From: an uncultured Bacteroidota bacterium
Lineage (GTDB): Bacteria; Bacteroidota; Bacteroidia; Chitinophagales; Chitinophagaceae
DNA length: 64,000 bases
Direction of reading: 5' to 3'
Assembly (NCBI GenBank): GCA_937928385.1
Contig: CALEZD010000117.1
Coordinates: 1 to 64,000, forward strand
A model generated the notes under the pieces. That model was given only the letters and a program-made list of their open reading frames with translations, had not been told where the DNA came from and did not search any database. Positions 1 through 8,664 of this stretch are shown here, in pieces. Each line of letters begins with the position of its first letter. Position 1 is the stretch's first letter. Both the position numbers and the translations under genes were made by a program.

Positions 1-1
1 G

Positions 2-259
2 AACTCAATTACCCGATATGATACAAATTGGCGTTGCCAGCGGTCGAATAATATCCTAAAAATTGAAGATTTCTTCACTATTGACCTTATAAGTTCAAAG
101 CCGTTCATGCCATATTTTTGGGCTAGTAAAGCCTACGTATTATCCTTCTACAATCCACTACTATATAAAGAAGATTCTAGAAAATCTTTTGTAAAACAAA
201 TATATAATGATGTTACCCAAAATAAGTACCGATGTCGCGTATTGGAATATCAATTATAA
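2..259 (+). CDS. C-terminal end of an unknown protein, cut by the left edge
   Basis: An open frame with no start inside the window runs from base 2 to a TAA at 257-259, giving about 85 residues that look like ordinary protein (aromatic-rich, no low complexity). It overlaps the next gene's ATG at 232 by 28 bases, as often seen in co-transcribed genes. The visible tail contains segments such as FFTIDLISSKPFMPYFW but I recognise no family. The stretch is AT-rich, like the next gene and unlike the DNA after 780. Because only the end is visible, a chance open frame cannot be excluded, though 85 codons without a stop in AT-rich DNA makes that less likely. Confidence 0.5.
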   Translation, partial: NSITRYDTNWRCQRSNNILKIEDFFTIDLISSKPFMPYFWASKAYVLSFYNPLLYKEDSRKSFVKQIYNDVTQNKYRCRVLEYQL

Positions 260-720
260 GCCTTTTCTTCCTGCTTCATTTATTTGTTGATGTTAAAGCG
301 CAGGATAGGCAAAACACGCAATTGTTGAAAAGTCTCTCTACCATAGATGATGAAGAATATTTAGTCAGCGATACTGAAGCTGTTATATATGTGATATTGA
401 CAGAAAAGTATTGTGCAAAATGCTTGCTAGAGCTTTGTGATATGAAGCTATCAAAATTTAGCACATATAGTATAAAAGTCATTGGGATTTTAGAATATGA
501 TCTATTGCGTATGCTTTCATTGCGGGAAAATTATCGAAAAATGATTCCATGTATAGATGAGACTTTATTTCATTTTAAAGACGGGCGTACGTTTTCAGAT
601 GTTTACGATTTGCCTTCTCCACAGTTGATAATCCACGATACTAAGCTAAAGTACTATAACTATGGACAAACAATGAATATGATAAAGTCAGTATCTTCAA
701 TGCAAAAATCTATGGATTGA
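232..720 (+). CDS. secreted thioredoxin-like protein with CxxC motif
   Basis: The 162-residue product starts with a signal peptide (hydrophobic segment ending near VKAQ, residue 24). A thioredoxin-like fold is suggested by a CAKC motif at about residues 62-65, after a beta-strand-like VIYVIL, and by a proline-preceded strand (SPQLIIHD, about residues 129-136) at the place of the cis-Pro loop. It probably acts in the periplasm as a redox or thiol protein, but whether it is an active oxidoreductase is not shown. It overlaps the upstream partial gene by 28 bases, so the two are probably in one operon. Base composition is AT-rich compared with the rest of the window. Confidence 0.6.
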   Translation: MSRIGISIISLFFLLHLFVDVKAQDRQNTQLLKSLSTIDDEEYLVSDTEAVIYVILTEKYCAKCLLELCDMKLSKFSTYSIKVIGILEYDLLRMLSLRENYRKMIPCIDETLFHFKDGRTFSDVYDLPSPQLIIHDTKLKYYNYGQTMNMIKSVSSMQKSMD

Positions 721-761
721 TATTGTTAATAGCAAAATGGGATGATTCACTAATTTCCTGT

Positions 762-769
762 TAGCTTTA
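762..769 (+). promoter_or_regulatory. possible -7 element for the outer-membrane barrel gene
   Basis: TAGCTTTA matches the Bacteroidota -7 consensus TAnnTTTG at seven of eight positions and lies 10 bases before the TTG at 780. The geometry resembles that before bamD (TAGCTTTG, 11 bases, ATG). It would put the transcript start after the out-of-frame ATG at 769, which favours the TTG start. No convincing -33 element was seen. Confidence 0.3.
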
Positions 770-779
770 TGAGACATAA

Positions 780-3263
780 TTGTTGTATTTGCGCCAACTC
801 TGCTTCATCATACTATTTTTCTCCATCACTGTCTCTGCATTAGCACAGCAAGACACCGCCCGTACATCTTTCCTGGACACCCTGAGCCTGGGAGAAGTCA
901 TCATCAGCGCCAAAACCGCCGTGCGTATACATGGCGATACGGTGAGCTATAGGGTGGACTCGTTCATTACCGACCCGCTGGCCAATACCGAGGATGTGCT
1001 GAAACGCCTGCCGGGGGTAGAGGTATCGCGCGACGGCAAGATAACCATAGAGGGCAAACCGGTGAATAAACTCTTCATTAACGGTAAGGAATATTTCGCC
1101 GATGATCTGGCGAATGTCATCCGTAACCTGCCCGCCGAGGTGATAGAAAAAATACAGATAGCCGACTGGCGTGACGAGGACGCACAGTTTACCGGCATGA
1201 AAGACAACACCACCGAAAAAGTAGTGAACCTGCAGATGAAGAAGAAATATAGCGGGGGCGTGTATGGCAGGGCAGGGGCGGGCTACGGTACCAAAGATCG
1301 CTACCAGGCAGGCCTGTTTGCCAACTATATGGATGGCGGCGCACTGCGGCTGACAGCAATAGGCAATGCGAACAACAACGGAGTATCGGACGTAAGCAAT
1401 GATGAAGGCAGTGCCAACAATACAAGTTGGCGCAACCCCGGCGTAAGAACGGAGCAAAGGGGCAATATCAACTTCTCGTACGAAAAGAGTAAAAAATGGC
1501 AACTGAACGGCTCGTACAGGTTCAGCAACAACGATAATTATATGGAGCGTTCATCGTTCCGCACTACCTACCTGCCGCAGGAAGAAAACGGAACGGGCCG
1601 CGACAGCCTGCTGCTACAGGAGCAAAACAGCACCCAGAACAGCGCTACCCAACAGCATAGCGTATCACTACGAAGCAAGTACCAGTTCGGCGAAAAGCTG
1701 TCGCTAAGGACAGTGGTAAGCGGCAGACTCAGCAACCAGGAGAACGAGCGTAACGCAAGAGATATTACCTACGAAGACAGCACCCGCGATATTAATTTCC
1801 TGCGCGAAACAGCTGTTATTTCTGAAAGGCAGAGTAATTCCATGAGCGTGGCCAACTCGCTGATGAAGAGCTTTGCCAAAAAAGGAAGGACACTGCTGCT
1901 GAGCCTGAACCTGGGGTATAACGACAATAACGCGGAAACGGATAATGACAACCTCAACCGGTATTTCGCGCCACCATCAACAAACGACGTGCGTAACCAT
2001 TCTATTGATAACAACGGCAACTTTACCAGTAATGCTACCATAAACTATACAGAGCCGCTGAATGAATACAACAATGTATCGCTGGCATACAGCAACAGCT
2101 ATGCCAAAAGTGTGAATGACCGCGCTGTAGAAGTGGCTAATAACAATGGTACCTATCTGCCGGACACAATACAAAGCCGGGGTTATGAAAACACGAATAT
2201 TAATAATAAAATAAGCCTGAACTATTGGTACAACCGTGAGCAACTGACAGCGGGGCTGGGTTTTGAAGCGGAACCATATAGCCGCAAAAGCCTGCAGACC
2301 AGCGGCGTGGGTAATGATGTAGAACAAACAGGTGTCAATTACTTCCCCAGACTGTTTACACGGTATAATATTTCAAAAAGCGAACAGTTAAGTTTTAATT
2401 ATAGCGGCGGTATCACCCCACCTTCTATCAATCAACTACAGCCCATACCCGACTATACGGACAGCCTGAACATCTTTACCGGCAACCCGCAACTGAGGCC
2501 CGAAGTAAGCAACAACATTAACCTGAGATATAATAACAATAATACTAAAAGCGGCAGCAATACCTGGGTAAGCCTACAGGCCAATTGGGTAAACCGGAAA
2601 ATTATTAATAAAACGGAACTGACAGGCAGCAGGCGCACCACTACCCCTGTAAATGCAGATGGCAACTACAACCTGGGCGCTTCGCTGAACAGGATGGAAC
2701 CGCTGATAGGTAAGAAACTCAGGACTACGTTATCTGTAACCAGCAACCTGGCCAATAATGTATCTATCGTCAACGGGCAATTGCAGGAAATTTCCAATTA
2801 TACTTTGGCCCCGGGACTGAGGATGGCCTGGTTTAACGATAAGTGGTATGAGGGCAGCCTCGACTATAGCTACAGGCTGAACCGCGTAGAAGGAGCCACA
2901 CAATCGAATAACACATTGCAGTCGCATGATATAACCCATGATGGGACATTCATCATGCCGGCGGGGTTCAGGTTATCCTACTACCTGTCGTATATATCAA
3001 ACATAGGGCTGGCGCAGAATTTTCAACAGGAGTTCTTTTTGATGAACGCTATGCTCAGTAAGACTTTTAAAAAACCAAATGGCCTATCCCTGCGCATACA
3101 GGCATTCGATGTGTTTAACAATTACCCTACTGTGCAGCGGAATATCGCGGACAATTATTATGAAGATGTAGCCGTCAACCGCATAGGTAGCTATTTCATG
3201 TTTTCCGTAGTGTACAAATTCACTTCTTTTCCTGAAAAGAAAGATGAAGAAGTTGAAGATTAA
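780..3263 (+). CDS. TonB-dependent-receptor-like outer membrane beta-barrel protein
   Basis: An 827-residue outer membrane protein with a signal peptide ending at ALAQ (about residue 23), a plug-like region (about 30-150, including LKRLPGVEVSRDGKITIEG and VIEKIQIADW), then a long Asn/aromatic-rich barrel typical of the outer-membrane beta-barrel family found in Bacteroidota TonB receptors. There is no carboxypeptidase-like or STN domain in front. It is likely a ligand-gated outer membrane transporter or sensor; the substrate is unknown and no SusD partner is adjacent. The start is unusual: an in-frame TAA lies at 777-779 and no ATG precedes the signal peptide, so TTG at 780 (or 783) is the only reasonable start, unless a base has been lost after the out-of-frame ATG at 769. 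Confidence 0.8.
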   Translation: MLYLRQLCFIILFFSITVSALAQQDTARTSFLDTLSLGEVIISAKTAVRIHGDTVSYRVDSFITDPLANTEDVLKRLPGVEVSRDGKITIEGKPVNKLFINGKEYFADDLANVIRNLPAEVIEKIQIADWRDEDAQFTGMKDNTTEKVVNLQMKKKYSGGVYGRAGAGYGTKDRYQAGLFANYMDGGALRLTAIGNANNNGVSDVSNDEGSANNTSWRNPGVRTEQRGNINFSYEKSKKWQLNGSYRFSNNDNYMERSSFRTTYLPQEENGTGRDSLLLQEQNSTQNSATQQHSVSLRSKYQFGEKLSLRTVVSGRLSNQENERNARDITYEDSTRDINFLRETAVISERQSNSMSVANSLMKSFAKKGRTLLLSLNLGYNDNNAETDNDNLNRYFAPPSTNDVRNHSIDNNGNFTSNATINYTEPLNEYNNVSLAYSNSYAKSVNDRAVEVANNNGTYLPDTIQSRGYENTNINNKISLNYWYNREQLTAGLGFEAEPYSRKSLQTSGVGNDVEQTGVNYFPRLFTRYNISKSEQLSFNYSGGITPPSINQLQPIPDYTDSLNIFTGNPQLRPEVSNNINLRYNNNNTKSGSNTWVSLQANWVNRKIINKTELTGSRRTTTPVNADGNYNLGASLNRMEPLIGKKLRTTLSVTSNLANNVSIVNGQLQEISNYTLAPGLRMAWFNDKWYEGSLDYSYRLNRVEGATQSNNTLQSHDITHDGTFIMPAGFRLSYYLSYISNIGLAQNFQQEFFLMNAMLSKTFKKPNGLSLRIQAFDVFNNYPTVQRNIADNYYEDVAVNRIGSYFMFSVVYKFTSFPEKKDEEVED

Positions 3264-3374
3264 CAACTATTGAAAGAACCAATCAAAAATCATCTTCATT
3301 ATCAATCTTGTTTATGTAATTAACCAAGAGTTAATCATTGAGAAAATATCAGCAGAAATATCGTAACTTGAAAC

Positions 3375-3665
3375 ATGCACAACGGGCAACTCATCATAGA
3401 AAAGCTTAAAAATGCCAAAACATCCTTAAAAAGGCGTTACGGTGTTACAGAAGTTGCCCTCTTCGGCCCATACAGCAAGGGTGAAGAGCAGGCCGATAGC
3501 TATGTTGACCTACTGATTAACTTCGATAAAGCCCCGGGCATCCGCTTTACCGACCTGGAAGATGAACTGGAACAGTTGCTGGAAAAAAAAGTAGATGTAA
3601 CCCTGCGTAAGGGTATAGAGTCGCAATACTATAAGTCAATCAGGAAAGAGTTGATATATATTTAA
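3375..3665 (+). CDS. degenerate MNT-type nucleotidyltransferase domain protein
   Basis: A 96-residue protein with the layout of small MNT-family nucleotidyltransferases: an N-terminal helix, the strand-turn region VALFGPYSKGEEQADSYVDL (about residues 27-46), and a C-terminal VDVTLRKGI strand. In active members this region reads GSxxxGx(n)SDxD, where Ser and the two Asp bind nucleotide and metal. Here Ser is Pro and the first Asp is Tyr (SYVD), so catalysis is probably lost. MNT proteins are often antitoxins paired with HEPN toxins, but no HEPN gene adjoins. It stands alone; its TAA overlaps the opposing stop of the next gene in a TTAA palindrome. Confidence 0.65.
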   Translation: MHNGQLIIEKLKNAKTSLKRRYGVTEVALFGPYSKGEEQADSYVDLLINFDKAPGIRFTDLEDELEQLLEKKVDVTLRKGIESQYYKSIRKELIYI

Positions 3666-4552
3666 CGCCTGTGGGGCGGCCTGGGGAATGAAAGCGTAGT
3701 CCCATCGCGGAACGAAGGCTTAAAGTGAAATAACATACCCAGGCTGATATAAGGCATCGAGCCCATTTCGCCCGCCGTTTCATCCAACCCATTGGTAAAA
3801 CCCAATTGCGCGTTAAACCTGACGTATTTATACCCCACTTCAATATTGGCATAAGGTTCAATATAGAAATACATCTGGTTGGTAACGTTTGGCCCGTACT
3901 TTGGATTGTAATAGCCTACTGCATATTTGGTAAGCGGGTTGGCTGAACGAAAGCCGTAATACTTAATGCCCGTAAGGCGTGTGCCGAACATTACTGAGAA
4001 AATTTTACCGTTGTTAGGCCCGATACCCAATTCGGGTTGCACAGAGTATTTCCAGTATTTGGTATTGTAGTTAAACTCGGGCAGTATCAGCCCCTTGCGG
4101 GATATACCACCTGTGCCAAAACTGCCATATAGCCCAAACTTTAGTATGCGCGGCCCTTTCAGGAAATATCCCGCACCTACCTCAACCCCATTCAGGTTAA
4201 CCCTGCCGCCGATGGTGGAGTCCGTCTGCCCGTAATATCCACTGGTGCCCTGCCCCTCTCGGGTATAGCGGTTGACAACGCTGGCATATCCTGCTGTGAC
4301 AGCAAAATGATTAGTAATAGCGTAAGCCAGGTCCAGCTCAGGCGCGACACCTGAAGACCTGAAGTTTTCGGACCCCGGCACATTCGGTTCCACGTCTGCC
4401 GCCTGGGGTTTAATGGCGGCTACTCCTTTAAATTCACCTTTTTCTGTAAAACCCGGGCTGTTGGCACGGTCGGCAAAATGAATGGTAGGGTAAATGCAGG
4501 AACTGAACATAACCAGGCCGGCTAATATAACAGAGTGGTGCAGATGCTTCAT
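3662..4552 (-). CDS. predicted lipoprotein with barrel-like body
   Basis: A 296-residue protein with an N-terminal hydrophobic segment ending in VMFSSC (Cys at about residue 19), which looks like a lipoprotein signal. The rest is rich in Gly, Tyr, Phe and alternating hydrophobic residues (for example LDLAYAITNHFAVTAGYASV and VEVGAGYFLKG), suggesting antiparallel beta strands like outer-membrane or porin-like proteins. I recognise no named family. It is divergent from the TonB receptor at 4714 with about 160 bases between them, and convergent with the nucleotidyltransferase-like gene. Role: an envelope protein of unknown function. Confidence 0.6.
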   Translation of the reverse strand: MKHLHHSVILAGLVMFSSCIYPTIHFADRANSPGFTEKGEFKGVAAIKPQAADVEPNVPGSENFRSSGVAPELDLAYAITNHFAVTAGYASVVNRYTREGQGTSGYYGQTDSTIGGRVNLNGVEVGAGYFLKGPRILKFGLYGSFGTGGISRKGLILPEFNYNTKYWKYSVQPELGIGPNNGKIFSVMFGTRLTGIKYYGFRSANPLTKYAVGYYNPKYGPNVTNQMYFYIEPYANIEVGYKYVRFNAQLGFTNGLDETAGEMGSMPYISLGMLFHFKPSFRDGTTLSFPRPPHRR

Positions 4553-4683
4553 AGATAATTGAGTTTTTTATGAATACGCAAGATTTATGCCATACTTCCC
4601 TTGCTCACCTACTTATATTCTACATTTACCGACTTTTCGCTCTGTTTAGCCGAAACTTTATTCTGTCATAGAAATGTCTGCTG

Positions 4684-4691
4684 TACATTTG
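4684..4691 (+). promoter_or_regulatory. -7 promoter element of the TonB receptor gene
   Basis: TACATTTG fits TAnnTTTG exactly and lies 22 bases before the ATG at 4714, a suitable distance for a short leader. The -33 TTTG-like element is weak. It lies in the divergent spacer shared with the lipoprotein gene. Confidence 0.45.
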
Positions 4692-4713
4692 CGGCATAAT
4701 TATCATACGGAAC

Positions 4714-6870
4714 ATGAGGTTATTTCTACAGGCAGGACTTATATCGGCAGCATTTATATTCAATAGTATGAGCGCCGGGGCGCAAAGCACCATCAGCGGC
4801 AGGGTTATTACTTATGGGGGCAAACCGATACCGGCTGCTAACGTGTACCTGCTCAATACTATAGACGGTGCCACAACAGACAGTAACGGGGTATTTAGTT
4901 TCACCACTGAAGAAAAGGGCGCACAAACGATAGTAGCAGAAGAAATCAGCCACCAGAATGCAGGCATGCCCATCACCATCAACGGTGATATAAAAGATAT
5001 AGAGCTGAAAATGAAAACAGGCACTATACAATTGCAGAATGTTACTGTTACGGCAGGCTCTTTCGAAGCATCGGGCAGTGAAGGGACGATATTAAAACCA
5101 TTAGATATAGTAACCACAGCAGGCTCTCAGGCCGATGTAGTACGTGCCATACAAACATTGCCCGGCACGCAACAGCAGGGCACACAGACAGGACTCTTTG
5201 TACGAGGTGGCGATGCAGGCGAAGCTGCTGTAATAATTGATGGCATGGTGGTGCAGAATGCTTTTTTGAGCACAGCACCCGGTGTAGCTGCCCGCAGCAG
5301 GTTCGGCCCTTTCCAGTTCAAAGGGGTATCTTTCAGCAGCGGAGGCTATAGCGCACGTTACGGACAAGCGCTGTCTTCTGTATTAGAACTTAACAGCAAC
5401 GACCAGCCTGACAAGAGCACCATCAATATGGGACTGAATATGGCGGGTGTGTACGCTTCGGCGTCAAAAGTGATGAAGAAATCCAGCATTGAAGGCGCTG
5501 CAAATTATACTAACCTGTCCCCTTTTTACGGTATAGCCAAAACCAACTTCGATTTTTATGATGTGCCCAAAGGCGGTGGTGGTTCTGCCAAATACACCTA
5601 CAAGCCTAATGAAAACGGCATATTCAAAGCAATGGTTAATTACCAGCAATTTCAGAATGGAACCCGACTGCCCGACCCCGCCGATGCTTCTCAAACGCTT
5701 GATTTCGGGCTGAAGAACAGTAATGTGTATGGCGTAGTATCGTACAGGCAAACATGGAAGGCCAAATGGGGATTGTATGCGGCAGGTATGTATAGCTACA
5801 ACCAGGATGATATCAAGTTTAACACCACCCCCCTGGTGAATAAAGATGACCGCTCGCAATTGAGGCTGGAAGGAAAATACTTCGGTGGTACAAAAGTAAG
5901 TGTGTTGCTGGGTACCGAAATACAACACTTCACCTACGACAGGACTTTCGCCAGATTCAACAATAACTTTGAAGAAACGCAGATAGCAGGTTATGTAGAA
6001 ACAGAATGGTCGCCACTGTGTTGGCTGGCTTTAAAACCCGGGGTGCGGTATGAGCATAGCGCTATAATTGACAACAGCGCCATAGCCCCAAGGCTGGCTG
6101 CGGCAATACGTGCAGGCCAGCACGGGCAGTTTTCTGTGGCCAGTGGTGTATTTTACCAATTGGCAGACCCGCAGTATTATATACTGGGCTACAGGCCGGG
6201 CTTTCAACAATCGATACACTATATAGCCAACTACCAGTACATGCACAACGACCGTACACTGAGGCTGGAAACATATTATAAGGATTACAACCAACTGGTG
6301 AGAGAACAAGTGAATAATGGTTTTGACCCTAACAACTTCAGGTTGCCAATTGGCATAGTTGATAATTCAGGCTACGGCTACGCACAGGGAGCAGAACTCT
6401 TCTGGAGAGATAAGAAGACGGTGAAAAACGGCGACTACTGGATATCGTACAGTTATATAGATACCCGCAGGCTGTATAAAAACTATACTGCTTCCGTGCA
6501 GCCCGACTTCATCGCGACACACAACCTGAACATTGTGACCAAATATTTTATACCTAAATGGGCGACACAAGTCAACGCGACCTACAATTATGCCAGTGGC
6601 AGGCCTTATTACAATCCGGCTGCAACAGAGTTCATGAGCGACCGCACACCTGCTTTTCATAACCTGAGCATTACAGTGAACTACCTGCGCTCATTCGGCA
6701 AATGGTTCTCGGTGATATACGCAGGGGTAGATAATGTGACCAACAACAAGAACGTATTTGGCTACAGGTACAGCAACGGTGTGCGCACACCTGTGATACC
6801 GCCTATATACCGCTCTGTGTTTGTCGGTGTCAACTTTTCGCTCTCTGCGTTTGATATTGATGAACTTTAA
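4714..6870 (+). CDS. TonB-dependent receptor with carboxypeptidase-regulatory-like domain
   Basis: A 718-residue outer membrane receptor: signal peptide (to about SAGAQ, residue 24), a carboxypeptidase-regulatory-like domain (about 25-110, with SGRVITYGGKPIPAANVYL and a TDSNGVFSF turn), a plug domain (about 115-230, with VRAIQTLPGTQQQG and GLFVRGGDAGEAAVIIDGM), then a beta-barrel to the C-terminus. It is likely to import a ligand across the outer membrane using TonB energy; the substrate is not evident and no SusD-like gene is adjacent. Only 5 bases separate its stop from the next gene's first possible start, so it is probably co-transcribed with the small exported protein that follows. Confidence 0.85.
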   Translation: MRLFLQAGLISAAFIFNSMSAGAQSTISGRVITYGGKPIPAANVYLLNTIDGATTDSNGVFSFTTEEKGAQTIVAEEISHQNAGMPITINGDIKDIELKMKTGTIQLQNVTVTAGSFEASGSEGTILKPLDIVTTAGSQADVVRAIQTLPGTQQQGTQTGLFVRGGDAGEAAVIIDGMVVQNAFLSTAPGVAARSRFGPFQFKGVSFSSGGYSARYGQALSSVLELNSNDQPDKSTINMGLNMAGVYASASKVMKKSSIEGAANYTNLSPFYGIAKTNFDFYDVPKGGGGSAKYTYKPNENGIFKAMVNYQQFQNGTRLPDPADASQTLDFGLKNSNVYGVVSYRQTWKAKWGLYAAGMYSYNQDDIKFNTTPLVNKDDRSQLRLEGKYFGGTKVSVLLGTEIQHFTYDRTFARFNNNFEETQIAGYVETEWSPLCWLALKPGVRYEHSAIIDNSAIAPRLAAAIRAGQHGQFSVASGVFYQLADPQYYILGYRPGFQQSIHYIANYQYMHNDRTLRLETYYKDYNQLVREQVNNGFDPNNFRLPIGIVDNSGYGYAQGAELFWRDKKTVKNGDYWISYSYIDTRRLYKNYTASVQPDFIATHNLNIVTKYFIPKWATQVNATYNYASGRPYYNPAATEFMSDRTPAFHNLSITVNYLRSFGKWFSVIYAGVDNVTNNKNVFGYRYSNGVRTPVIPPIYRSVFVGVNFSLSAFDIDEL

Positions 6871-6914
6871 ACTTATTGAACAATCAAATAAAAAAGATAA
6901 AACCAAAAACGATT

Positions 6915-7604
6915 ATGACACGTTACATTTTACTGGTAGCCACAGCGGCCCTCACTTATGTACAGGCTTGCGGGCAGGATATGAACGAGGCGCTGAAGAA
7001 AACATTCCTGGCATTTGACACCACGCAGGACATGACTGTAAAAACAGCGCAAGGCAATAAGCTGGCACTAATAGCTAAAAAATGGAATGACCAATGGGCG
7101 CCGCATTATTACAATGCTTACGCCAAAACACAACTGTCGTTTATGATGCCGGCAGAAGAAATGGAAAAGAAAGACGCAATGCTGGACGAAGCGGAAACAG
7201 AACTGAATGAAGCAATAACCTTGCTGGGTAAAGAAACAGATGAAATATACGTACTGAAAGCTATGCAGGCCCAGGCACGTATGGCTGTTGATGGCAGGAA
7301 CCGCTGGCAGAAGTATGGCAAGTTGTTTGACGACAACCTGCAAAAAGCAAAAGAACTGAATGAAGAGAACCCGCGCATATACTATTTAAAAGGCACATCT
7401 ATTTTCTTCACGCCAAAGATGTTTGGCGGCGGTGCTAAGAAAGCACTCCCATATTTTGAAAAGGCAGAGCCTATGTTTGCCAAAGAAGAAACAGGTGATA
7501 TGAACGAACCCTTCTGGGGTGCTACCGCCAACCAATTCTTCATGATGCAGTGTAAAAATGCGAAAGAGGAGCCTGAGACAGAAGGAGCCGATAGCAAGCA
7601 GTAA
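6915..7604 (+). CDS. small exported helical protein of a TonB-receptor operon
   Basis: The protein starts most plausibly at the ATG at 6915, directly before the hydrophobic export segment ILLVATAALTYVQACGQ; the ATG at 6876 would only add a Lys/Asn-rich tail. The VQAC sequence could be a loose lipobox. The mature part is helical and rich in Ala, Glu and Lys, with TPR-like spacing (EAETELNEAITLLG; LQKAKELNEENPRIYYLKG; ALPYFEKAEPMF), so it may be a TPR-type partner. It follows the TonB receptor closely and is followed by a clear terminator, forming a two-gene unit. Function is unknown; an accessory role for the receptor is inference. Confidence 0.65.
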   Translation: MTRYILLVATAALTYVQACGQDMNEALKKTFLAFDTTQDMTVKTAQGNKLALIAKKWNDQWAPHYYNAYAKTQLSFMMPAEEMEKKDAMLDEAETELNEAITLLGKETDEIYVLKAMQAQARMAVDGRNRWQKYGKLFDDNLQKAKELNEENPRIYYLKGTSIFFTPKMFGGGAKKALPYFEKAEPMFAKEETGDMNEPFWGATANQFFMMQCKNAKEEPETEGADSKQ

Positions 7605-7630
7605 TTTCCCTTTTAGTGATTAGTAATAGT

Positions 7631-7660
7631 AAAACCCTGTCGGTTCCGGCAGGGTTTTTT
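7631..7660 (+). terminator. intrinsic terminator after the receptor operon
   Basis: A GC-rich hairpin (ACCCTG-t-CGG / CCG-g-CAGGGT) is followed by TTTTTT. It lies 27 bases after the stop of the exported-protein gene and ends the two-gene unit. Confidence 0.85.
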
Positions 7661-7765
7661 AATGTATTAAATAATTGATTATTAACATATTGTATTTGTT
7701 TTAACACTTTTTGTTCAACTTAATTTTCCTTACGATGTTATAATGTCAACAAAAACATCCGGAAT

Positions 7766-8563
7766 ATGAACAAAGGCATTTTTTGGGGACTGGCGATAGC
7801 TGTCCTCGCGACAACGACGATATTTACTGCTTGTACCCAAAAGCAAACCACTACACCGCCGGACAACTCGAAAAGGGCCAGTGTCAGTTTTTACCTGACA
7901 GATGATCCTTCCAACTATGATGCCGTATATATAGATATACAGCAAGTAGAAGTAACTATGGAAGGTCATACGGCTATAGCGCTTACGCCCATAAGGCCGG
8001 GTGTGTACAACCTGCTTGATTTCCGTAATGGTTTAGACACGTTATTAATGAGGGCTGATTTACCAGTGGGTAAAATTGGACAGATACGCCTGATACTCGG
8101 CAGCAACAACTCTGTGGTAATTGACGGGCAAACATATCCCTTAAATACACCATCTGCACAGCAAAGCGGGCTGAAGCTGAACCTGCAACAGGAATTTGTA
8201 GCAGGCGGCGCTTATGTAGTATGGATTGACTTCGATGCGGGTAAATCAATAGTAGAAACAGGAAACGGAAAATATAACCTTAAACCCGTAATCAGGGCTT
8301 ACACACAGGTAACTGACGGCAGAATAAAAGGTTATGTATTGCCACCTGCGGCAATGGCAACTGTATATGCCAGCAACGGCACCGATATCTATGCTGCCAT
8401 ACCGGCGGCTGACGGATATTATATGTTTACAGGCTTGCCTGCAGGTACGTATACTGTAACCTATGATGCTTCATCATTATTATATCTTGATGTGACTTTG
8501 AACAATGTATCAGTTGCTTACGGGCAGACGACTAACCTGGGCACTACTATTTTGGTGCAATAA
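7766..8563 (+). CDS. DUF4382 domain lipoprotein
   Basis: A 265-residue predicted lipoprotein (signal ending FTAC, Cys about residue 23). Residues about 37-175 match the DUF4382 pattern: VSFYLTDDPSNYDAVYIDI, a central PGVYNLLDFRNG and the strand LPVGKIGQIRLILG. A short carboxypeptidase-like beta-sandwich follows (about 185-265, with PAADGYYMFTGLPAGTYTV). DUF4382 proteins are common extracytoplasmic lipoproteins in Bacteroidota and have no established function. It is a single-gene unit between two strong terminators. Confidence 0.85.
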   Translation: MNKGIFWGLAIAVLATTTIFTACTQKQTTTPPDNSKRASVSFYLTDDPSNYDAVYIDIQQVEVTMEGHTAIALTPIRPGVYNLLDFRNGLDTLLMRADLPVGKIGQIRLILGSNNSVVIDGQTYPLNTPSAQQSGLKLNLQQEFVAGGAYVVWIDFDAGKSIVETGNGKYNLKPVIRAYTQVTDGRIKGYVLPPAAMATVYASNGTDIYAAIPAADGYYMFTGLPAGTYTVTYDASSLLYLDVTLNNVSVAYGQTTNLGTTILVQ

Positions 8564-8583
8564 AATAATATTAACCTATACAT

Positions 8584-8613
8584 AAAAAAGACGGGATATA
8601 TCCCGTCTTTTTT
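8584..8613. terminator. bidirectional intrinsic terminator
   Basis: A perfect inverted repeat with A6 on one side and T6 on the other (stem GACGGGA / TCCCGTC, loop TATA) follows the DUF4382 gene. It should end transcripts from either direction. Confidence 0.85.
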
Positions 8614-8664
8614 ATTGTCATTCAGTCTGATTATGTATTTTTCAGGGAAAGCAATGACTTTACC

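Noticed and set aside
4714..7604. SusC/SusD-type polysaccharide utilisation locus
   Set aside because: The receptor has no SusD homologue or glycan enzymes nearby; the next gene is a small helical exported protein.
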